From: Hoplostethus atlanticus
Taxonomy: Eukaryota; Chordata; Actinopteri; Trachichthyiformes; Trachichthyidae
Length of the DNA: 64,000 bases
NCBI GenBank assembly: GCA_034670405.1
Contig: JAXDDX010000300.1
Coordinates: 62,001 to 126,000, forward strand
Reading direction: 5' to 3'
Positions 42,896-54,300 of this stretch are shown here, in pieces (position 1 is the first letter of the stretch; every line of letters begins with the position of its first letter). A model generated the notes under the pieces. That model saw nothing but the letters and a program-made list of their open reading frames with translations. It was not told where the DNA came from and did not search any database. Position numbers and translations under genes: made by a program.

Positions 42896-43035
42896 TGTTC
42901 CTAGTCGTGTTCTGATAACTTGGGAGACAGATTGCATTAACAACTGGCAGTACTTCACTAATTGATGACATGTAGCTCTCCTCTTCCTAGGCACAGAGCC
43001 CCAGGAACCCTCATGGGCCACCCAATGACATAAAT

Positions 43036-43085
43036 GACATTGTTGGTTGTTAGTTGTTAGTTTGTTAGTTGTTAGTTGTTAGGAT
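43036..43085. repeat. (GTTAGTT)n short repeat in the LTR element
   Basis: Irregular TTGTTAGT units. Confidence 0.8.
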
Positions 43086-43623
43086 TAGTGTGCATGGGCA
43101 TCAAAACACTCAGCAATTGCGTCATCCCTTCTTTTTCTGGAATAGAGCACATACATTTAGTTAGTTTAGTTTTTAAACTTTTGTTTGCTCTGTCCACAAA
43201 AACACTGACCGTTTCATGATAGGTACAATGGAATTATTGATTAATTCCCAAAGCTTTTCATACTGTTTTCCTAACTTTCCCGTAACATGAAACATGGTAA
43301 CCTATACTTTTAGAATAATCTAAGTGACCACAATGTCTGTTGTACATGAAAGAAAAACCTCACCCCTTTGTGTGAAGTGGTCTATTTGTTTTTAACTGCC
43401 AGACGTAAGCCTAGCCTTCTGAGCAGTAAATAGCATCATGGAGATCATGCATTACCATGCACTACCCCCCCTTTTTTGAATGGGAGTTCCTGCTCTAGTC
43501 AGGAAACTCCTAAATGTCCGAACACTTCTGCAACTTTGGCAGACCCTCAACAATCCGTTTTCCATCAATTTTGCAAACAGTCCAGCCTGTTTTCCTTACA
43601 CCATCAACGCAAATGCTGCTCCA

Positions 43624-44262
43624 TCAGTATTCAAGTCTCTGGCCCCTGGGATAGCTTCTTTGGGTATTGTCATACTCAATGCTACCTATACGTTGTGCCC
43701 ACGTCATCATTTCTGTTAGACCTGTGGGCACATTAACAAGTTTTACTGGGGCCATTACAGCTGTTGTATTGAGACCGAAATCGCTGGGGGGAGCAGAAAG
43801 TTTAGGTTCTGGTATTGCGGCTACCTGGTCTGGCTTCTGCTCTGTACTAAGACATGGGAAAGTTCCCATACCTTGACTACTATAGGGGGGTGGGTTGTTA
43901 CAATTTTCCCCCATCGGTGTGTCTATAGCAGCCACATAAACCTTTGTTTCTGGTTTATGGGCTAATTCAGCCTGTAGCTGGTTAATCTTTTGTTTCAATG
44001 CATCACACTTACGTGTTTTGCGTTCTGCCTCTAAAATCATCAACATGTATGCAAACTTGGTCTTATATTTTTTCTTTGTTACATTCTTCCACCATTGCGA
44101 CCACTCCCCTGGACTCCCACTAGGATTCCATCCATATTTGATGGCTTTAGATTGGATTACATCAAGACTGTTGGTAGCATGCATTCTCAACTCATCACTA
44201 AGATATTCACCAGTCTTCAACTGTTTAAACACAGTTACCTTATATGGCTTAGGCTCTCCCAT
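43624..44262 (-). CDS. Gag-like protein of the LTR element, 212 aa
   Basis: An intact frame, lysine/tryptophan-rich in its first third, with a predicted helical, charged middle (about residues 75-100), then a proline-rich part carrying a PPPY late-domain motif near residue 123. Position after the leader and before the integrase remnant fits gag. It stops before any capsid major-homology or zinc-knuckle region that I can see, so it is probably only the matrix-like N-terminal part. No exact family could be named. Confidence 0.6.
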   Translation of the reverse strand: MGEPKPYKVTVFKQLKTGEYLSDELRMHATNSLDVIQSKAIKYGWNPSGSPGEWSQWWKNVTKKKYKTKFAYMLMILEAERKTRKCDALKQKINQLQAELAHKPETKVYVAAIDTPMGENCNNPPPYSSQGMGTFPCLSTEQKPDQVAAIPEPKLSAPPSDFGLNTTAVMAPVKLVNVPTGLTEMMTWAQRIGSIEYDNTQRSYPRGQRLEY

Positions 44263-44728
44263 ATTTGTAGGCTCTGTTTAGTGATTTATCTTAGTATAGC
44301 TGTCCTTCTGTCTAGACCACCCTTGTATGTAATCTATCTATACCTACTCTAAATCTATCCCTAATATATTTCTAGTTTTGATTAATAGTTTCAATTCCTA
44401 TTATCAAAATGAGGCATTTAAATTGGATGCATCTTGTATGTTTATATATCTATAATATAAATATATATATATGTATATCTAGAGTATAGGGCCTACACAA
44501 CACTGTGACATACGCAATAACCTTGGCAAAGAACCAGTCACTCTCGTATAGTCGGCGCAAAAGTGTACTATTCAGAACTTTGGTGACTTACTCAACACAT
44601 AAACAAAAACCACCAACACATAATACAGGTTAGGAAACATACACAATACATCATACTGCCGGCACAATCACACCAACATAAACCCCGTGCCCAGATCACC
44701 TAGTTTAAAGACCTAAAAATGCACCGAT

Positions 44729-44992
44729 TGATATAGCCAGGACCAACCATGCCGGACATGATTCTACACGCTAAACTTTCGGATATAGCCAGGACCAACC
44801 ATGCCGGACATGATTCTACACGCTAAACTTTCGGATATAGCCAGGACCAACCATGCCGGACATGATTCTACACGCTAAACTTTCGGATATAGCCAGGACC
44901 AACCATGCCGGACATGATTCTACACGCTAAACTTTCGGACATAGCCAGGACCAACCATGCCGCACATGATTCTACAAGCTACACTTTCGGAC
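44729..44992. repeat. 52-bp tandem repeat, 5 copies, in the leader of the LTR element
   Basis: ATATAGCC (ACATAGCC in the last copy) recurs at 44731, 44783, 44835, 44887 and 44939. The unit includes AGGACCAACCATGCCGGACA. The first and last copies are divergent at their edges. It lies between the primer-binding site and the gag-like frame. Confidence 0.95.
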
Positions 44993-45265
44993 GGTCTGAG
45001 CTCTGCAGCACCCCAACTCACAATCCTCTATGACGTGCACTCATGTGTCGCGCTATGTTCTCACATTCAATCACAAACACGAATTCATTCAATACTTAAT
45101 TTGTTCTTTATCAATTTAACTGATGTGGTCACAACCAGGACAGCTTAACCCTGTTACTGAGGCGATAGTGCTTTCTATTTCATTACTCATCAACTGAACA
45201 ATGAAATATATAATATGAAAGTCACTCACCTCAGTTTAGGTTTCCCAGTCCGGAAGATATTGCAC

Positions 45266-45283
45266 ATCCTGCCGACAACGCCA
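45266..45283 (-). promoter_or_regulatory. Primer-binding site, tRNA-Ser type
   Basis: Minus strand TGGCGTTGTCGGCAGGAT, two bases inside the 5' LTR. Its complement ends ATCCTGCCGACAACGCCA, matching the 3' end of vertebrate tRNA-Ser (UGA/AGA type) with at most one difference from the human form I remember. Confidence 0.75.
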
Positions 45284-45285
45284 TA

Positions 45286-45739
45286 TGTTAGGAATAGTTT
45301 CTTGGTCGTGGTGATGAACGTAAGAAGAAAGCAACAACAAACTACGTCTCAGGATTCTATGAGTATTTAATACAGTTCAGCGCTGAAAGGGAGAAATATC
45401 CGGCAGCATCTCTGCCTACGAGGATAATCTAAAGAACACCAAGCAGATACAGTTCCTTTATACAGATATTCATGTGATATTTTACATAGACCCTTTCATC
45501 CCCCTCAGCCTCTGTCTGTCATCCCTATGTTAATTGAGTAGAGTGGAAGTAGTTCTGTCTCACCTTCCTCTAGACCTGTGAACACCATGTCTCCTGTGCT
45601 AATTTACAATTGATTACAGGCAACCAAACGGCCTGCATTGTATTGTAGAAGAGGCCTCCAGACGGCCTTAGTGTATTGTATTTCAGTGTCTTGCCGAGAC
45701 AAGACAATCTTGCCTCGGCCAAATATACAATTCCCAACA
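45286..45739 (-). repeat. 5' LTR (454 bp)
   Basis: In element orientation this is the upstream LTR. Compared line by line with the 41383 copy, I found no difference. TG..CA termini. Confidence 0.93.
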
Positions 45740-46346
45740 ATAACAACCACTGTTTTTTTGTTTTTTTTATAGGAAAGGATAAATCTTAAACTTCTACTGT
45801 GTTTGAGTTTCTGTAACTCTGCTTCAGTAATACTTAGAATAATTATGACACTTGGAGAACAAACTAAAATGTCTTGTCTTTCAGGAGAGACCATGATTAT
45901 GCATGTAGTCAAAGGGGTTCAAGAGAAATAACCATTTTATTTTGGTTATGTAATTTTAGGCCTTGTGTTCAGAAATGGGGTCGCTTTACGTGTGGTTAAA
46001 GCACGTCCCCCAACCTTGAAACTTGGCAAGCTCAAGAGGGATGGAGATGACTACAGCCAGCCAGGTTTAGTTAAATCAACTAAGTAAGTAGGGATATCTG
46101 AGTTTTTGTTAAATATAAACCAGTTTTGTTAAATAAAGAATGAAAGTATATCATATTTATTTGGGCATGTTCTTTATTTGGGATATCTTCCAATACGATT
46201 TGAGGTGTAGATAAGGACTTTGTAAGGTTATTCCTTTATAATATTTGAAATGATGACCACCCCCTGTAGGGTCCACAAACCAAGCATGACTGTAAGTATG
46301 CAATTACTAATTAAGTAATTCCTCATCAGTGTTATCCTTGTCTTGT
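45740..46346. other. Intergenic, no recognised gene
   Basis: No feature recognised between the LTR element and the next hAT. Confidence 0.4.
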
Positions 46347-46545
46347 CTTGTCCTTAGGGCTGTCGCGGTAACCGCACCACCGCGGTTGTGTCAAGGCACC
46401 CGCGGATGGAAAACAAACCACCGCAACAACCACGGTTGTTAAAAAAAAAAAAAAAAAAAAGTCCTGTATTTTGGAAGTTTTTTATTATTTGTTTTCCATT
46501 TCATTATTAAATTAATCATATTCATGTGTATTTGGTGTAAAGTAT

Positions 46546-46911
46546 TGTAACAACCTGGTTGAAATATGTGATGCTTACTGTTAGTTATGGCCAGTTATGG
46601 GAGATGTTATTAGCGGGTTCGTACCTCCCAACGGTTGGTTGCCCATCACCAGTCTTAGTGCCCTTAGTCTTCCTGTGATTGGTTGAGAGGCGGGGAGGCG
46701 GGTCAAGAGAGTTAGGTTGAGACACCTGTGTTGTGGTGGTACGCTCTGGCGCTGGGTTTAAGAGTTTGGAGAGTTAAGTTATCGAGGTGAGCTGTTGTAC
46801 GGCGCCGTTACGGCCAACGGTAACTAATAATCAGCTTAATAAATGCACTGGATTGCAAACTAACTGTTTCGTTTGTCAACTCAAAGTATCCGTCTTTGAT
46901 GGGACGCTACA
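46546..46911 (+). mobile_element. Solo LTR, 366 bp, nested in the hAT element
   Basis: Starts TGTAACAACC and ends GACGCTACA, with the 4-bp duplication GTAT at 46542-46545 and 46912-46915. An AATAAA at about 46838 in plus orientation fits an LTR polyadenylation signal. No internal retroviral sequence adjoins, so it is the product of LTR-LTR recombination. Confidence 0.8.
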
Positions 46912-47245
46912 GTATGACTAAACTCATTTTAGGGCTAGTATAATGAGTGTTTTTTCACATAATACACACTTTGCTCTGTTTGGTAATCTCCCTCAATTTT
47001 GTAGAAAAACTGCCACGAAGAGTTTTTTGACATTCGCCGTGTTTAGTGAGCCGGAGTGAATTTACTAGCGCGCATTGGCTGGTTAACATAATTAACTAAC
47101 GTGATTGATTTGAAAGACGCTTGGTATTTAGTAGGTAAGTAGTTTATTTCCCCATTTATGACAACGATTGTAAGTTAGGCTACAGTTTATGAATGTTGGT
47201 TTTTTTTGTGTAAAAAAATAAATAAATTATCAATAATAATAATAC

Positions 47246-47475
47246 TGTGGCGGACTCGCCACAGTACCGGGGTCCGTGACAGACAGAGACATAGACAGGA
47301 GGAGAGTTAACTGGCCAGCAGGCCGTTTTATTTGCACACCAGCGATATAAACCTGGCCCAGCGCCGTGTAGAGCGCCATCTTCCCCGGCGCGCGCACCTC
47401 CCCCCTCCCGGCAGGTAAGCCGCGGAGCACTAAGGCTGCCCCAGTCCGCCAGGCTTCCAGGGGCGTCTAAACGTT
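47246..47475 (-). mobile_element. Possible second LTR fragment
   Basis: Minus strand: GTTTATATCGC (TATA-like), then AATAAAACGGCCTGCTGGCC, ending GAGTCCGCCACA. Resembles the R/U5 part of an LTR. The boundaries and duplication are not clear. Confidence 0.35.
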
Positions 47476-47748
47476 TATGATTCAAACTTCGTGTACACGT
47501 TCACATCCCTACTTTTATCAGATTTCACAATGTTGAGGGACAAATGGATAGATTATCAAACATGTTTGAAATTGTTTGGGACTCCTACGACGTTAGACAT
47601 TTTTTCCTGTTCTTAGGAGCCGCTAGTGTCTTACACTGAACTACACTGAACCGATCACGGGTAAACTCGCATGTATTAAAAAAAAAAACCACCGCATACC
47701 GCGGTGATGAGCCAGCGGTTTCAAAACCGCGACAGCCCTACTTGTCCT

Positions 47749-48270
47749 TGCCTAATGTCACTTCAAAATACATTTGTATTGTCAACTGTAGCTTCTGTAC
47801 CATGGAGCAAGAAAGGATAGAACATCTAGTTTGTAATTGTTTCTGCCATTACACGATTATTGATTTTTAGCCATAACTATAGACTTGATGCCAAATCCTC
47901 AGGGTTTGCAGGGTCAAAAAATCAATTTAACTTAAAAGTTTAAGTGATACGAATGATGTCTTTGGGTGTAACAGCAAGTTGGGGAATTGACAAGCATTGG
48001 CGGAGGTTCCGGAAGAATGAAAAGGTTTTTTGAATGACAAAATTGGGTATTGTGTGATACTTCGTCTTCATTTGTGTGACGCCCATCTTTGTCACATTGT
48101 ATAGTGTCAACAGCATAATGGCAAGGATTTACTCTAGACCAGTTGTTTAGTCTGAACTGCCCTTCTTGGACAAGATCTGTGTCTAGGCCATATGCTCTGA
48201 AGGTTCACATCACAGCTGAAAAAAGACACTGTGAATACATTTAGTTATTAACTACTGCACTTTCTCCAGT
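47749..48270. other. Upstream of tdrd15, presumed promoter/5' region
   Basis: No gene or repeat recognised. If the tdrd15 start exon at 48307 is correct, its promoter and 5' non-coding exon should be here or further upstream. Confidence 0.3.
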
Positions 48271-48306
48271 TCTGTTTAGGGGTTAGCAGTTCCAGTCGTT
48301 GCTGCC

Positions 48307-48338
48307 ATGAGGTCGAGGCTGACATCAGAACGTCAAAT
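48307..48338 (+). CDS. tdrd15: tdrd15 proposed start exon
   Basis: GCTGCCATGA is a good Kozak context. The frame [10 protein letters not shown] plus two bases ends at a consensus donor GTAAGT (48339-48344) in phase 2, exactly the phase required by the acceptor at 51938. Acceptor-like TTAGCAG just upstream suggests a preceding non-coding exon. No transcript evidence is available here, so this is inferred. Confidence 0.6.
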
Positions 48339-51300
48339 GTAAGTAAAACAAATGAGCACTAATAAAGCTATAACAGCATATTTAGTGGGATTGCTGTGTA
48401 ACAGCAAACCCACTATTGTAATCTTACATACTTATTATTATTCTTCCGTGCGCTTTTTGCATTGATCTCTATGGGGTTTTTTTGCTCACCTGTAGCGAGA
48501 AATCCGCTTGTACCACATATGTGGTTCAGGTATCGAAATGGGCCGAATTATGCGACGGGGTGTGGAAATTAGTAACGGTTGCAGAAATTTGCACGATTCA
48601 CGATTTATCGCAGATAAACGTGACTTTTAAAAACGCGGTTGAAATGTATCTTGTCCCGCAGTTTTCACCCTAGCAATGGTCTAGGACACCTTAGCAACGG
48701 CCCAGGACACCCTAGCAACACTCTAGCAACGGCCCAGGACACCCTAGCAACACCCTAGCAACGGCCCAGGACACCCTAGCAATACCCTAGCAATGGCCTA
48801 GGACACCCTAGCAACCATCTTTATATCCCTTTAAGCTTAGCACATGTACATACTTTGCGGTTTGCCCGTACAGCAATTCCACGCATTTTCCGCGGGAAAT
48901 GCATTTCTAGTCTTATTTGTCATTATTGATAGTATTGGTATTTAGGTTATATTTTTTCATAGTGTTTGCACTGACTGGTTCAGACTTTGATGGCTAACCT
49001 GTTGGATGAAATGCTACATATTAAATAATGGTATATCTGTATTGCATCACACCTCATATTTATTGCTCAATATTCCTGTGAATTACTCACCTGGAAAGGT
49101 TCTATGATCTTCACGATGTCAAAACATGATAACACAGCTATTATGAGGCAAAATGTGTACCCTTTCTGTACCATTTCAATCCTGTGCCAGAGAGACCTTT
49201 CTCCTCACAATTGAAGATTAGATACAGTGGCATGCACAGATTCTCTAAGGGGCAGGGGTGAAAAATGAAAAGGGGCACCTCCTCTGCGTGCACCAATGTG
49301 CACCACCAGGGTTGGGAGGGCGTGCATGCATGCTATGAATATTAATTTAGGCTGAATTAGGTCACACACACAACACACCTTTTTAGTTTTAACTGCGCTC
49401 TGACTGCAACAAGCATAAACAACAACGTTAGTAATGTGATATATTTTGTTTTTATTCATTTTTCAGCTTAATTTATAATTTTTTATTTACAAGGTATTTT
49501 TAAATGAGAAACAACACATTATCAATATGCCATCAATATTGCCAAGGTCAGACCAGAGGGGCACTTCAGCCGCACAAGTGTCTGGATATTGATGAATGGA
49601 TATTGATGCATTTTACAGCATAGTCAGCAAAGCATTTGATTATCCAACATTAGTCACCCCATTAAGCCAATTCTGCACTAACCCTAACAAAATATATTTT
49701 GGGCTTTTTATGTTAACCTGATGGAACACTCCATACAACACTGATTCAATGCAGGATTTGCTTCATATTGCCCAGACTTTACTGATAATTATTGGCAAAG
49801 AATCACTGATGTCAAAATCAGCACACATCAGCTGTAAAGTATGCACAATATGTAACTGTTACTGTTTACATTGCATTACATTACAGGCATTTAGCAGACG
49901 CTTTTATCCAAAGCGACTTACAATAAGTGCATTCAAAATAGGTAGGCACGAGAACTAGTCACCAAAAATCGTAAGTGCATTCCAAGTGGTCGGACAGGGT
50001 GTAAGGCTTGACCATAGCCTGGAGTTTTCCTCCCAATTGACAACATGCTGCCTGCAATATTGCCCTGCATTTAAGTTGCTCATCATTATCTCTTCACACT
50101 TGGGTGTTTGCCATATGAATTGTATGATGTGCTTCTACAATGTCTTCAGAAAGTAATCAAGCCCCTAGACATTTTCTGCATTTTGTGGTGTTATAGCCTC
50201 AATACATAATTTATTAAATTAAGAGTTTTTGTCACTGACACACAATCTATAATGATTTTTTATTTAAAAATTTTAACTACAAATTAAGAGCTGAAATGTT
50301 TTGAGTCAACCCCTCTGCAGTAAGACTCATCCAGATTCCTTTGAATGTCTTTGAGATGTCTCTACAACGTGGTCTGAGTCCACCTGTGGCCAATTCAATT
50401 GATTGGACATGATTACAAAGGAACACATACAGACGGATGACAAATTAAAGGAAAAACCTGAATAAATGACTGTCCTAAATTCAAAATAACTGCTAAAAAT
50501 GGCAGCACCACTGTTGTTAGGTCTGTATGACAATGAAGATGGGGAACATGAACACCGAAATGTTATATATATTTAATAAATAAAATGTATAATAATAATA
50601 ATGTTATATTATTATATATTAATATTATATAATATTATTTTAATCTTTATCCTGGGCCGATAATTGTGATGATAACGGTGGGGTTTCCTCTCCTCCACCG
50701 ACACGATTAATGCCTCCGACTCATCGATATTAAAATTGAACCCCCGTCTTTTCTTGTCCATTATAGCCAGCTAGCTAGCCAGTGACAGTTGAAGTGAGAG
50801 AGCCATTGATATTACATTCTAATCAAGGATACCGGCAGTCTTGTCTCTAAACATAGATACAGGCATGCCTGTCATGCCTGTATCACGAGTGCCGATTGAA
50901 GAATCGAGTTTACAGTTCTAGTTAGGATTTCTTAAGATAAGATATGAGGTCTGAGGATAGGACACAGCCATGAGTTTAGGAATTGCTTCTGTAATAGGAA
51001 GATATGATTTTTCCTATCTTTGAAACTTAAGTTAAGATAGGACAAGCAGTTAGGAAATTCTTCTGTAATGAGGCCCCAGAGCTGTAAACTGGGAGAGTTT
51101 AAATGATAGAGGGAAAGACTGTAGGTTGGAGTGATGATTTATGTTCCAACAGGACAATGACCCTAAATGTACAGCCAAATCAACAATAGAATGGCTTCAG
51201 AACAAGCATGTGAGAGTTGACTTGAATCCCACTCCCCAAATTGACTGAGTTTGAGCAAAATGGAAATTAGAAGGGGAGAAAATCCCCAAATCCAGATATG

Positions 51301-54300
51301 CCAAGCTAATACAGACATATCCAAGAAGACCCAAAGCTGTAGTCGCTGCCAAGTATTTGAGTGTTATTAACTAATTAATTAAGTGGATTACTATATTTCA
51401 TTTTCAAAAGATTTGCCAACATTTCTGTAAACATATTTTGTGTGTATTTTGTGTAGCTTGTTGACAAAAAAAATCCTGATTTACTTGATTTTTTCCCCAC
51501 CACCTTAATGAAGGCATATGCCAATACATGTAGGTGTTTCTCTGTCTTAGTCCTCTAATTAAAGGCTTTTTAATTTAATTTCAATTTAATTTTTTTTTGA
51601 GTGCCCGGACTCAAGTTTTTGATGCTACGAGAACACATTTTGTGGTCATAATTTGTCCTCTTCTATTTACTTGATTTTTGTATTCAGTCTGCAACACCAC
51701 AAAATCCAGAAAATGTCAAGGGGGAAGAAATTGTAGTTACATTTCCTTTTCAATCAATTGCTTAGTTTGTGCTTTTAATGAGTGAAAAACCAAGAAAATT
51801 GGTACAGTTTGAGGAAAATAAGTCACTTGTGTGCCTGTACAAGTCACTATAGTCTTTTGATGCTGAGCACACCTATACTTTTGTATATTTAAATGTGAAA
51901 GTTTCATCTTAAAGGCTATAGACCACTTTGTTTTGCAGGTCCCAAGATTCAGGCCCATCTGTACCATGTGCTCTCTGGCCAGTGGACCTCAAGTTAACTC
52001 ACTTGGACTGGAACCCCGAAGCAACCTTGATACACTTCCAGGGACAGTACCTCACTATATGTGAACTAGACTATAACATCCTGCAGGGAGAAATACAGAA
52101 CACACCAAAGACAAAAGCTGCAGTGGACATAGGTGAATTTTGCCTTGTAGAAGATTTGATTTCAACCCGCTGGTACAGAGGAAGGGTCCAGAAGAGAAAG
52201 GATGACTTGTTTGATGTGTTCCTCATAGACCATGGCAATGTCTTGAGTGTCGACATTGCCCACGTGTCTTCCTGTTCAAATGATCTGTTCATTCTTCCTC
52301 CCAAGATAGTTTGTGGATTTCTTGCGAATGTGCTGCTGCTTCAAGACTGCTGCAATTCTGCAGTGGAGGAGTACTTCTCAACCCTAATTGGAAGAAATGT
52401 CACAGGATACATCCAAGCCCTTCTGCCCCACAAAGTTCTCATATTGGAAGCCCTTGACATCAACAAGAACCTTATTAAACTGGGTTTTGGGAAGCGTGTG
52501 GACACAGACACTTTCCTTCTCTTGGTTGAGATGCTTACAGAAGTGCCACTTAAACAAAATATTGAACCTGTTCCTGATTTACTAATGGAAAAGCCAAGGG
52601 GGCAAGAATTCTGCTTCAAACCATCAAGTCTGTCGGGATATGAGGATATTTTGTCATTCTGTGAGCCAAGATTGAGAGTTGGGACACGTGTTAAAGTGAG
52701 AGTAACTGCTGCAGTCAATCCTGGACTGTTTTACTGTCAAATGACTGGAATGGAAATGGATCTTCAGGCAATGTCAGAGCAGTTGGCTACAACTTGTGAG
52801 TCCAGAAGCAAAGATCCCAGTCAGAAGCCTCCAGAAAACCTGGGCCTATTCTGCTCAGTCAAAGGCAAGGATGGAAAATGGTACAGAGGCTTTGTGCAGT
52901 TTCTCCCCGTGAACTCTCAAGTAAGGGTACTATTTGTCGATTATGGATTCTGTGAATCTGTCAAAGTTGAGAATGTCCACAGGCTGCCACCTGATTTCCT
53001 TTCAACACCCATCATGGCTTTCCCATGCTCACTCTCCTCTGTGACTGATCAAGGTGAGGCAGTGAAAACTCAGCAGTTGAGTTTCCTCAAGAAAGGCTTG
53101 CTTGGAGGAGTATTAGATGCTGATATCAATAGTTTTGATGAAGCGAAGAATCTATACTCTATCACAGTAGTCCATGCAGAAGATAGTAGTCATATGAAGG
53201 AACCAAAACCAATCCAAGAACTTTGCAAAATGAAGATTGAGACAGTGTTTGACAATGAGCAAATGCCACCTCAAGGTGGCTATTTATACTATAAGGCTGT
53301 CATGGCTCAAGCCTTGGGTAAATCACTTAAAACAGAGGAGGTGCAGATGGACTCTGTATTTGTTGGCTATGTGGAGCATATCCTGAATCCTAACCACTTC
53401 TGGATTAGAACACAAAAACGCAATCTTGACTTCGAAGAAATGATGAAAGAAATGGTCGATCACTTCAGTCAAGTAAAACTGGATGAAGAAGTACTGGAGA
53501 ATCCTGAGCTTGGCACACTTTGCTGTGCAATATATGAGAATGACATGCATTTCTACAGAGGTGTAGTGACAGACACTCTTAAACATGGATCCGAAGTGCT
53601 TTTTATTGATTTTGGAAACGTTGAGAAAGTGCCACACATGTTGATTAAGAAGATACCAGAGAGGTTTGCCAGTGAACCACCATTTGCCCTCTGTTGTACT
53701 CTTGTTAATGTTATTCCTGTGGGTGATGTTTGGACCACCGCCAACAGTGGCTTATTCAGGCAAGCTGTGTCAGACAGAGCTCTGCTAGTCCATGTTGTCC
53801 ACTTGAAAAAAGACAAATTTGTTGTTGATCTCTATCAGATGGGAAGTGACAACAATCAGAGCATGACTGAATTCCTGATCTCTTCAAATCAAGCTGAATA
53901 CTGGAACCACATTCCTTCAGAGACTGTGATGCAAAATAAAAAAATGGTGACAGAAAAAAGAAACCACCCAAGATATAGTTTGACATCACACAAAAGACTT
54001 AGGGAGAATACAGTGCAATGGGAGGATTGTAAGCAGAAGAATGAAGAGGCCACAAAAATCAAAACTGAAATCTTACAGGACGAGGACAGACAGAAAAATG
54101 AAATTGCTAAGGCCCAGGCTCCTGCTAGATTCAAAGCTATTAGCTTCAAGCCTGGCTGTGAGGTTGCTGTCCATTGCTCCCACATCAACTCTCCATCAGA
54201 TTTCTGGTGCCAGTTTATAAACAAGATTCCCGCTTTGGAGGAACTAATGGATAAGATTCAGCAGTATTACAGAACTCACACAGTCCCTGTCCAGTTAGGT

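Larger units (their letters stand above)
41383..45739 (-). mobile_element. Endogenous retrovirus-like LTR element, 4.36 kb, minus strand, internally deleted
   Basis: Two 454-bp direct repeats (41383-41836, 45286-45739) start TG and end CA and are flanked by the 4-bp duplication ATAA. Read on the minus strand, the 45286 copy is the 5' LTR, followed two bases later by a primer-binding site and, at the far end, by a polypurine tract next to the 3' LTR. The interior (3.45 kb) has a gag-like frame and a trace of the integrase C-terminus, but no full pol and no env that I recognise. It is therefore non-autonomous. The identical LTRs point to a very recent insertion. Confidence 0.9.
46355..47740. 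mobile_element. hAT element with TAGGGCTGTCGCGG ends, 1.39 kb
   Basis: The ends TAGGGCTGTCGCGGT and ACCGCGACAGCCCTA are perfect inverted repeats, with CACCGCGG/ACCGCGGTG words behind them. A perfect 8-bp duplication CTTGTCCT lies at 46347-46354 and 47741-47748. No transposase; the interior holds a solo LTR and a second LTR-like segment. Confidence 0.88.

Noticed and set aside
44729-44992. Possible CRISPR-like array
   Set aside because: The 52-bp units are contiguous with no unique spacers and lie in an LTR element of an animal genome; a plain tandem repeat.
50858-50886. 12-bp inverted repeat GATACAGGCATG/CATGCCTGTATC
   Set aside because: Short palindrome in a repeat-derived intron segment; no context that makes it more than chance.
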